Shown in pieces: positions 55,816 through 64,000 of a stretch of DNA of 64,000 nucleotides. This DNA comes from Ustilaginoidea virens. Its lineage: Eukaryota; Ascomycota; Sordariomycetes; Hypocreales; Clavicipitaceae. Numbering within the stretch: the stretch's first letter is position 1; each line of letters starts with the position of its first letter. The notes under the pieces were generated by a model that was not told where the DNA came from, ran no database searches, and saw nothing but the letters and a program-made list of their open reading frames with translations. Made by a program: the position numbers and the translations under genes. The stretch is taken from positions 2,542,001 through 2,606,000 of the forward strand of contig NC_057318.1 of the NCBI RefSeq assembly GCF_000687475.1, read 5' to 3'.

Positions 55816-58800
55816 ATAGCAGAATTAGGGTCTTCTACCTATAAGGTCCCTGAATCTGATACTGAGGCTGATACTAATGCACAACTACAGCTAGATATAG
55901 ACGATATGAAGTCCTAAATAAATATACTAACTAACCTTATATAGGGCCTAATTAGTAGGCAAAATAACGATACCCAGCCTAACCAGGCTATTAATAAGAA
56001 GCCTACTAAAGCCACTAAAGCTGGACCTTCTACTAAAACGACTACCACTAAGGATAATAATAATGAGGCTAACGTTATAGAAATTGACCAACCTTCTACC
56101 CCTATAAAATATAAGGGTAAAGAGCCTATTTATATAACGCCATTAATAACTATTACTAACCAAATTAGTGATAGGGCTATTAAAGAATTAGCTAAGACTG
56201 CTAACCGCTTTAAGGAGTCTCAGAAGCTAAAAAGCCCCTATAATTTCAACCAATAGAAACAGGCCCTTATAATACAACTTAAGGCTTTTAAAATAGCTAA
56301 CTTTATTAACGACCCTTCTATAGTAAGGCATTTTGATGAGTCTGAGCAGGCACTTCTACTACTAATGCTAAAGAATAGCTATAGTGAAGAAGCTATAGAG
56401 GCTATAGACTAATATAATGATTTAGAGGAAGCCTATCTTTTACTAGTAGCTTAGTATTACCACTCACTAGAAGTATAGCGGGCATACTTATACCCTACCT
56501 TTTATACCCTTATATTTACCGGTTATAAGGGCACCTTAGAGGCTTTTAATAGCGAATTTAATAGCTATATTTCTCGCCTTAGAATCCTAGGTTCTAAAAT
56601 CGACTCTTTCGACTAAGTTAACCAGTATCTTTAGGCTGTAGAGGGGGTATTTACCCGCTAGATAGAATGCTAACGCTCTATAATTAGGGCTTATAGCGCC
56701 CAGGGTGTTATTAACAGTAGCAAATTTAACCTCCAGTATTTTATGGTTGACCTACTAGAAGAATAGCGTTCTAAAGGGTCTAATAAGGTAGCTACTAATA
56801 ATAACCCTAAGCAGCTTAAAGCTTCTAAAGACTCTAAAAATAAAAGGTCTACTAATGCCGCTTTTACTAATAATAGTAAGAATAACTCTACTAAAAAGAA
56901 GCAGCAATAGAAGAAGAAACAAGACTCTAATAATAACAGCAAACAGTAAGATATCGAGTCCTTTATTATAGGCAATTATAATACCTAGGATACTAATATA
57001 TCCTATTCCTCTTCTTCTTCCACTATATCCACTGATATAAGCTATAGTGCTAAATCAGGCGGTAGGACCCCTAAAGATGCCCTCCTTTACGATACAGGCT
57101 CCACTTATCATATTATTAATGATAAGAAGCATTTTACTACTTTTCACCACTTTAAGAAGGATAATAAGCCTGTAATTACTACTGGTGGTGGCCCTATTTC
57201 CCCTACTAGTTAGGGCATAGTACGATTTACTGTGATATAGGGTGTTAATCCCACTAAATGGGGTATTATAGAGCTTAAGAATGCTCTATATATTCCTGCT
57301 TTGGATATTAATATTATTAGCGGTGTAAAGCACTATACCGCTAAAGGGGTACTAATTAAAAATCAGTTTTGGTTAGCAAGCCGTAAATGTATCGGCATTT
57401 TTAACTTTAAAAAATACGGCTTTTTTCTTCTATAGAAAGGAGTAGACATACTACTACTATATCAGCCTTGCAGCTATTATACTGTTACTAATAGTATAAT
57501 AGTAGAGGTCCCCAGCCCTATTAACCCTGCTGATTATAGTGATCCTTAAGATACTACTATTACCCCTATTTCTACTAACTAGCCCGCTATTATAACTAGC
57601 GATATTCCTGCTATTACGATTAGTAAGGAACCTGTAGAGGCTACTAGCCCTACTACTAACTCTCCTGCTATCACGACTAGCGAAAATCCCATAGTGGCTA
57701 CTAGCCCTACTCCTGCCCCTATAGCTGCTAATACAGAATATCAGAAGCTATTACAATTAGCCGGCATTTAGCATATACGGCTAAGGCATATAGGTATTCA
57801 GCTACTTAAAAAGACCTATGCTAATACCCCTGGTCTACCTAACCTTAATAAGGTTAAAGATGCTGATTTTCGCTACCTAGCCTATATATAGGCTAAAAAG
57901 GTTAGAAGACCTTCTAAAGATGCGATACCTAATCTAGCTAAATGCCTGGATATTATAGAAGGTGATACTTTTGCTATATCACCCACACCATATAATAAAC
58001 GACCTATTGCCTTTATATTAGTAGACAGAAAATCCCGATTCCGTTGGCTTTACTTACTGCCTAATAAGGAAGGCACTATTGTTTTTAAAGCATTACAGAG
58101 CTTTATACAGAGCCTACAGGTCAGATATGGTAAAACGCCTATTAAATTCCACTATGATAGTGGAAATGAAATTAACAAAATGCTTAGTGATTGGCTTATC
58201 GAATAGGGTATAGATTTTAATACCTCTTGCCTTTATATTCACGAATAAAACGGCCTAGCTAAGCGTTCCATTAGGGTTATAGCTGACAGGCTACGTGCTA
58301 CTATGGCCTGGTCAAGGCTACCATCTAACCTCTGGTCTACTGTAATTACTGGCGTTATTATGCTAGTAAATATAACAGCTATTACTAACAGACCTTCTAG
58401 CCCCTATCAGGAGCTACTAAAGGATTACGACCAGATAATACCGGAACACTACCCTGACCTTATTAACCTTAGGGCTATTGGAGCAGCTATTAAGGTGCTT
58501 ATACCACACGAAAAGCGTATAAAAAGCCGCAAATTAGCGCCCCGTACTGAGCCTGGTAGGCTCCTTGCCACTCTAGGTAATAATACCTACCTAGTCTACC
58601 TTCTAAAGAAGAAGGTTGTTACTAAAACAACCTTTATTACCTTTATCCACCAAAATAAAGGTATAAGCCCTATTTCTAGTAGCTTAGAAGGAGACTTTCA
58701 TAGAGGGCAAAATACAGGTTCAGAGGGGGTATCTAGTAGAGAACCTGCTATTTTACTAGATGACCTGGAAAGCATCCCTGACCCTACTAACCTTACTAAT

Positions 58801-60776
58801 ATTAATAATACTAATGTTATTCTAGATAACCTAAAAAGCGTCCCGGACCCTACTAATCTTACCAGTATTACTAATACTAATGCTACCATAGATTACCGTA
58901 CTATACTACAGTCCCCGGCTACTGCAAAGAATGACCTTATAGATATCCTTACTAGCCTTACTCCTGCCGACCTTGCTGGCCCTGCTGGCCCTGCTGGCCC
59001 TGCTATACCTACTAGCCCTACCGACTTATTCCCTTAGGAAGGTAATACCTTACACCACCTGATATGGGATTCCTGCTATGCAGCTAAGCGTAAGCTAGCT
59101 AAAAAGGCCCCTAATGGTACGCCTAATAGCTGGAAGGATGTGCTATAATGTCCTGAAAAAAAAAAGACCTTTGGATAAAGGCACTATTTAAGGAATTTGA
59201 GCAGCTTTTAGATACTAAAGTCTTCTAATTTATTCCTAAATCTAGCGTTCCTATTGATAGGAAAATTATACGCAATAGGCCTGTTTTTCGGGTTAAAAAG
59301 GATGCTAATAATCAGCCTATAAAATATAAGGCTAGATTAGTAGTAAAGGGCTTTATACAAGTCGAAGGAAAAGATTTTCAGCATACCTATGCTTCCACCT
59401 CTATCCCACCCACCTAGAGGGTTATACTGGCTTTGGCAGCTAGTAATAACTAGGAAATAGAGCAAATCGACTTTATAAGTGCCTTTCTAAATAGCGAACT
59501 TTCTAAGACTATTTATATAGATATTCCTAATGGATTCCTTAAATTTACAAAAAGTCTATTAACTAATAGCAATAGTAAGCTTTAGTCTGATATTCAACAA
59601 TAACGGCTACTAACTTTACTTAAAGAAGCCGGCTTTAATCCCTCTATTAAGCAAGCTATTTTACTAAAGAAGGCCCTATACGGGCTAAAATAAGCACCCC
59701 ACGAATAGTAATACCGGCTAAAAGACCTGATTTCTAGTGAAGGTTTTTTACCTTTAGCTTCTGATGCTGCCGTCTTTTATAATAAGCAAATTAGCACCTT
59801 TATCGTTACTTATATTGACGATTGCCTATTAATTGGTCCAAATATAACTTATATTAACCAGCTAAAAAGGAAATTTCATAAGGTCTATACTATAGAAGAC
59901 CGCAGTCCGGCTTCCTTTTTCCTAGGCGTACAAATTATACAAAATAGGAAGGAAGGTTTATTATAGCTACACCAAGCCCAATTTATAGCAGAGGTCTTAG
60001 CTAAATTCGGCTTATAGGATACTAAACCTCAGCTTATTCTACTTCAATTAGGGATTCTAAATGAATCTAATAGAAAAGACCTTAGCCCTACTGATTAGAG
60101 CCTTTATCAGAGCCTTATTAGCACTATAATATGGCTTATAATGATGACTAGACCCGACCTAGTATTTCCTACTTAATACCTCTCTCGGTTTATATCTAAG
60201 GCAACTAATATGTATCTAAATGCTGCAAAAGGCAGCTTTAGCTACCTTAAAGGCACTGAGAACCTAGCTATTTGCTTTAGTACTACTAAAAGCAACCAAT
60301 AGCCTATTATAACCGCTTATTCTAATAGCGATTTTGCTGGCTATAAAGAAACCTCTAAATCTACTAGAGGCTTCCTTACTACTATTAATAGTAGTCCTAT
60401 TAGCTGGCGTTCTAAGCAAGCCTCTTTAGTAGTACTATCTATTTTAGAAGCTGAATCAGATGTATTACTTAAGACTATCCGTAAGGTATAGTGGCTTTCT
60501 AACCTTTATAAGGAGCTGGAAATTAATATTTTGCGCCCTATACCGCTATACTGCGATAATTAGGGCTCTATCTCGAATTCTAATGACCCTAATCAGCATG
60601 CTCGCACTAAGTATACTCTATTAAAATTCCGGTATATTAGAGAGCAAGCCTAGCTGGGCTTAGTTAAAATAACTTATTTACCTACTAATAGTATGCCTGC
60701 TGACGGTCTTACTAAGCCACTGCCGGGCCCTAAATTTACTAGGTTCCGCGAGTTACTAGGCCTTAGAGCCTGCTAA
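55816..60776 (+). pseudogene. Copia-A gag-pol polyprotein, broken
   Basis: The start ATG has become ATA at 55816. One frame carries Gag, protease (LYDTGSTYH at 57085-57111), and integrase (FHYDSGNEI near 58150; HE-stop-NGLAKRSI near 58240). It then runs on to 59037, where a TAG falls in the linker. The segment 58303-59037 happens to be free of stops. After an A10 run (59156-59165) the frame moves by one base and continues with RT (KARLVVKGF near 59330; YIDD at 59810-59825), RNase H (AYSNSDFAG near 60320, ISW near 60400) and a terminal TKPLPGPKF...RAC ending in TAA at 60774-60776. The usual stops come from CAA, CAG and TGG codons. Confidence 0.9.
58751..58888 (+). repeat. Tandem coding repeat in integrase-RT linker
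   Basis: Two units of 66 bp encode LDDLESIPDPTNLTNI and LDNLKSVPDPTNLTSI. Shortly after, ggccctgct is repeated three times (58978-59005). Confidence 0.85.
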
Positions 60777-60897
60777 CTTATACTAATATATTTTTACTAA
60801 GGTTTTTTCTATGTTTTTCCTTAGCACTTTTTACTGCATTTTCTTTCCCTATCCTTTATACGATTAGCTTGCTACTATAGTAGCTAATCAGAGGGGG

Positions 60898-62406
60898 TGT
60901 TAAAATCCTATAGTAGCCTACTAGGCTGCTGGCCTTATGCTCTACTGGCCTACTAACCTTCTGGCCCTTATACCGCCTCTTGGACTTATGGTAGTATTAC
61001 CTTAGGCCTTTGCCTTTTACTTTAAGGATTTTCAGTGGATTATTTACTATATATCAAGTAAGATAGGTGTTAAAATCCTATAGTAGCCTACTAGGCTGCT
61101 GGCCTAATGCCCTACTGGCCTACTGACCTTCTGGCCCTTATACCGCCTGTTAGACTTACGGTAGTCTTACTAACCTTAGGCTTTTGCCTTTTACCTTAAG
61201 GATTTTCAGTGGATTATTACTATATATCAAGTAAGGTAGGCCTTGTTGAAAAGGTGTGGCATTGCTAAATTAGCGTGGTGGCCTACTAGCGTGGTGGCTA
61301 GTCCACTAGTGTGGTGGCTAGTTCACTAGTATGGTGGTTAGTCACTAGCGTGGTGGCTAGTTACTAGTGCGGTGACTAATTACTAGTACGGTGGTTAGGG
61401 TGGTTAGAAAGGTCAGATATAGCGGGGTTGCTAACATATCATAGCGAGCATTATAGGGAGCCCTCTTACTGGCTTCCCTGGATGCCTAGTCCCACCCCTC
61501 CTTCGTGTATATATAGGATAGCTTTCCCCCTTCTTTCTAAATAGTAAAAAGGTAGCACAATCGAGTCTATTAATACACTACATGCCTCTTAACTTCCACC
61601 TTCCCTGCGTTTCTGGTTATCTTATATTTGCCTTGCCTTTACACTTGCCTTGCTTTATAGCACTTGTATAGTCTTAGGACTTGGTGAAAAATCTAGTATT
61701 TATACTAAGATTAGTTCACAGGTCGCAGACAGTCTTATGCCATCTAGCTAGCTAGTAAGGCTCTGCTTTTATAGTGACCTTGAGAATTGCAATAGTAGGC
61801 CTTATTGAAAAAGGTATGGCATTGCTAAATTAGCGTGGTTGCCTACTAGCATAGTAGCGGCCTACTAGCGTGGTGTGGCATTGCTAAATTAGCGTGGTGG
61901 CCTATTAGCGTGGTGGCTAGTCCACTAGTGTAGTGGTTAGTCACTAGCGTGGTGGCTAGTTACTAGTGCGGTGACTAATTACTAGTGCGGTGGTTAGGGT
62001 GGTTGAAAAGGCCCGATATAGTGGGGCTGCTGACGTATTATATACGTGGCAAAGCGAGCATTACGGGGAGCTTTCTTACTGGCTACCTTAGATGCCTAGG
62101 CCCACCCCTCCTTCGTATATATATAGGATAGCTTTCCCCCTTCTTTCTAGATAGTAAAAGGGCAGAACAATCGAGTCTATTAATGCACTATATGCCTCTT
62201 AACTTCTTACCTTCCCTGCGTTTTCTGGTTATCTTATATTTGCCTTGCCTTTACACTTGCCTTGCTTTATAGCACTTGTATAGTCTTAGGACTTAGTGAA
62301 AAATCTAGTATTTATACTAAGATTAGTTCACAGGTCGCAGACAGTCTTGTGCCATCTAGCTAGCTAGTAAGGCTCTGCTTTTATAGTGACCTTGAGAATT
62401 GCAATA
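60898..62406 (+). repeat. Copia-A 3' LTR, split by a second LTR
   Basis: The parts are 60898-61067 (170 bp) and 61800-62406 (607 bp). The polypurine tract lies directly before it. Its right end is GCAATA, followed by the agggt duplication. Confidence 0.93.
61068..61794 (+). mobile_element. Solo Copia-A LTR inside the Copia-A 3' LTR
   Basis: This is a 727-bp LTR bounded by TGTTAAAATCC and GCAATA, flanked by atagg (61063-61067) and gtagg (61795-61799); the left copy carries one RIP change. It lacks about 50 bp of minisatellite units present in the outer LTR. Confidence 0.92.
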
Positions 62407-62411
62407 AGGGT

Positions 62412-62780
62412 GCATAAGTTCCCTTAGAGGCTTAGCCGTACTATCTGCCGTAGAACTCTTTAGCACTATAGCAGCCCTAGCCGGTACTATTGCGTCCCCT
62501 GCCGCTACTGCCGCAGACCTTATAGTATCTTTATCAGGCCTTATTATAGCCCCTCTTATATTCCCCGTATAATATATCTCTTAAAATGCTATATTAGGGT
62601 TGTATAGGCAACTATCTGTACTAAGCCTACTTACTATATATATATCTAACCCCCTAGAAATACCACCCTAAGGGTTATATGCAGCCGCCCCTGCTACTAT
62701 TACTCTTATAGTAGCAGCCGCTATAGGGGTATATTGACCCCGATAGTGCTAAAGAGGGCCTATATAGCGACGTGTATAGT
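62412..62780 (+). pseudogene. Gyp-4 antisense ORF, C-terminal part
   Basis: The sequence continues the block of 53200-54252 after Copia-A and matches Gyp-1 7545-7900 (gcagccctagccggtact shared). It is stop-laden. Confidence 0.5.
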
Positions 62781-62869
62781 GGTTATAATATAAGAGAGGG
62801 GGGAGGATAGTATTAGCCTGGGAGAGGGGCGTATAAGCTTAATAATTTTTTTTTAATATTTTAAGGGTT

Positions 62870-63298
62870 TTTTTTTTATAAATAGGCGTTAAGGCGTTAT
62901 TTATAGGTCGAGTATACCTTATTTCGATAGCCTAGCGGGCCTATTATATATATAAATATCACCCTATTTAATTTTAAATACCTTTTATACTATTAAATTT
63001 TTAAAGTTTTCTAAGGGTTCCTATATAGGTAAGTCATACCCTTTCTATTTAATTAGTATATTATAATTCCTACCTTAGCCCTAAACGTTTTTTGCTACTA
63101 ATATCGCCTTAACCTTATATTCTTTATATAGCTAATTAGAATCTTAAGGGAATTAAATAGGGGCCTAAGCCTAATATCAATTACGGTCTATATTAAAAGC
63201 GGATCGGAAGCGGCCTATTCGATAAAGTTAATATAAAAAACTAGGTAGATATGTTTAGGGATATTAAGCCGGACGATAAATAGGGATAGGATAGCAAT
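62870..63298 (-). pseudogene. Gyp-4 chromodomain and end of integrase
   Basis: It is homologous to 8035-8455 in Gyp-1. On the minus strand the chromodomain is at about 62940-63080. It is cut by the Copia-C LTR within the integrase C-terminal part. Confidence 0.78.
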
Positions 63299-63681
63299 TG
63301 TCGGAATCGTCGGTTAGTCAGTTAGTCGGTTAGTTAGTTAGTCACTCAGTTAGTGCACCTGATAGTGACGCGGCATATATGGCTATAGTATATATGCATA
63401 CGTAGTCAGTCAGTCACTCAGTCAGTGCACCTGATAGTGACGCGGCATATATGGCTATGGCACATAGGCATACGTAGTCATTGCGTGCCCGGCACATATA
63501 TGCATATAAGGCATATCGCCGCTCTCAGTCTTATCTTTCCTTTTTTCTTTCTTAGTTAGACTGATTACAATATATTCACTTCAGGGACGATCAATACCTC
63601 TGATAGGTGATATTATAATAGTCACCGATACAGTAGTATCACGCGCGCACCCTACGTACTAGGACCTGGGCTAGCTTAATA
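63299..63681 (+). repeat. Copia-C 5' LTR
   Basis: It starts TGTCGGAATCG, like Copia-B (TGTCGGAATTGC on its sense strand), and ends CTTAATA; the next bases CTAATCAGTA are shared with Copia-B. The left flank gcaat is the likely duplication. A 72-bp unit is repeated (gtgcacctgatagtgacg at 63353 and 63425). CpA and TpG are common, so it is hardly RIP-mutated. The upstream ttagtcagttagtcgg stretch (63310-63350) is a 4-8-bp microsatellite. Confidence 0.75.
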
Positions 63682-64000
63682 CTAATCAGTATTACAATAA
63701 TAATATAAATTAGCTAGAGATTTATCTAAAAGAGACAATCTCGGCGAAATCGTACTAATCTGAGGGATAAATTACGTATATTAACCTTCCCTCCTCCCGT
63801 CCATTACGAGGCTTACTTATACTACTAAATATCACGCTTTAACAATACCAATAAGCAACTAAATTACATATTTTGCAAAAAGGTTATATATCACGCTTTG
63901 ACGACACCAATTAGCCACCAAATTACACTCTGCAAAAAGGCTATATATCACGATTTTTGACGATACCATTTAGCCACTAAATTATATACTTTGTAAACGC
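63682..64000 (+). mobile_element. Copia-C internal start, with tandem repeats
   Basis: This leader sequence is cut by the window edge. Three units of 57-59 bp start at 63833, 63892 and 63949 (cacgctttgacgacaccaat type). No coding part is visible yet. Confidence 0.65.

Larger units (their letters stand above)
54253..62406 (+). mobile_element. Copia-A: structurally complete element with nested solo LTR
   Basis: It comprises a 5' LTR (54253-55029), primer site (55030), leader, one gag-pol frame (55816-60776), polypurine tract agaggggg (60890-60897) and a 3' LTR split by a second Copia-A LTR. Removing the inserted LTR and one duplication gives a 3' LTR of 777 bp, exactly the length of the 5' LTR. 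The outer duplication is agggt. It is dead through RIP stops, yet all domains are readable. Confidence 0.95.
52566..63298 (-). mobile_element. Gyp-4: 3' part of chromovirus, host of full Copia-A
   Basis: The parts are a 253-bp 3' LTR (52566-52818), the antisense ORF block (52819-54252 and 62412-62860), and the chromodomain with integrase end on minus (62870-63298). It is split by Copia-A and ended by Copia-C. Around the first junction the sequence gtagggt / gcataagttccc matches the uninterrupted Gyp-1 gtagggtatatagattccc. Confidence 0.88.

Noticed and set aside
58303..59037. 244-aa frame as an intact independent gene
   Set aside because: It is a chance stop-free segment of the Copia-A polyprotein (integrase C-terminus and linker), in frame with flanking broken parts; the ATG is an internal Met.

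Overview
The window looks like a heterochromatic, repeat-filled stretch of a filamentous ascomycete (Pezizomycotina) genome. Three things point there. Repeats carry very strong CpA-to-TpA decay on both strands, the signature of repeat-induced point mutation (RIP). The one host gene has a short 55-nt GTAAGA...CTGAC...CAG intron. The element families (Ty1/copia, chromodomain Ty3/gypsy, Tad-like LINE) are typical of fungi. Nearly all computed open reading frames are chance frames in decayed transposons.

I read the window as nested retrotransposons, most of them bounded by target-site duplications (TSDs) I could match by eye. (1) 1-3607: 5' part of a minus-strand Copia ('Copia-A'). (2) 3608-5126: 3' end of a chromovirus gypsy ('Gyp', here on plus). 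(3) 5132-5915: 5' fragment of a LINE. (4) 5916-19947: a complete minus-strand Gyp ('Gyp-1', two 253-bp LTRs) containing a full LINE (LINE-1, 10070-16726). (5) 19948-47866: a plus-strand Gyp ('Gyp-2') that lost its 5' part. It holds a solo Copia-A LTR (21306-22058) and a second Copia ('Copia-B', minus, 22652-45005). Copia-B holds a complete Gyp ('Gyp-3', 26221-41367), which in turn holds a tandem miniature LTR element (30854-31821) and a full LINE (LINE-2, 32327-39149). (6) 47867-50221: minus-strand LINE 5' fragments. (7) 50280-51850: a gene island with normal base composition and one intact two-exon gene of unknown function (316 aa). (8) 52001-52560: a diverged Gyp LTR and LINE 3'-end fragments. 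(9) 52566-63298: a fourth Gyp carrying a nearly complete Copia-A (54253-62406) whose 3' LTR contains a solo Copia-A LTR. (10) 63299-64000: start of a third Copia ('Copia-C').

The most interesting biology concerns the Gyp family and the miniature element. Five Gyp copies share a further coding-like block on the strand opposite to gag-pol, between the chromodomain and the 3' LTR. Gyp and the miniature element each have, one base after the 5' LTR, a stretch exactly complementary to a sequence inside their own LTR (11 and 14 nt). That is the layout of Tf1-type self-primed reverse transcription. Copia-A instead has a primer site matching the anticodon arm of initiator tRNA-Met, as in half-tRNA-primed copia elements.

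All transposon proteins are dead through RIP: CAG, CAA and TGG codons became stops, and catalytic Asp became Asn. Domain limits inside elements are approximate because I located them by reading translations, not by search.
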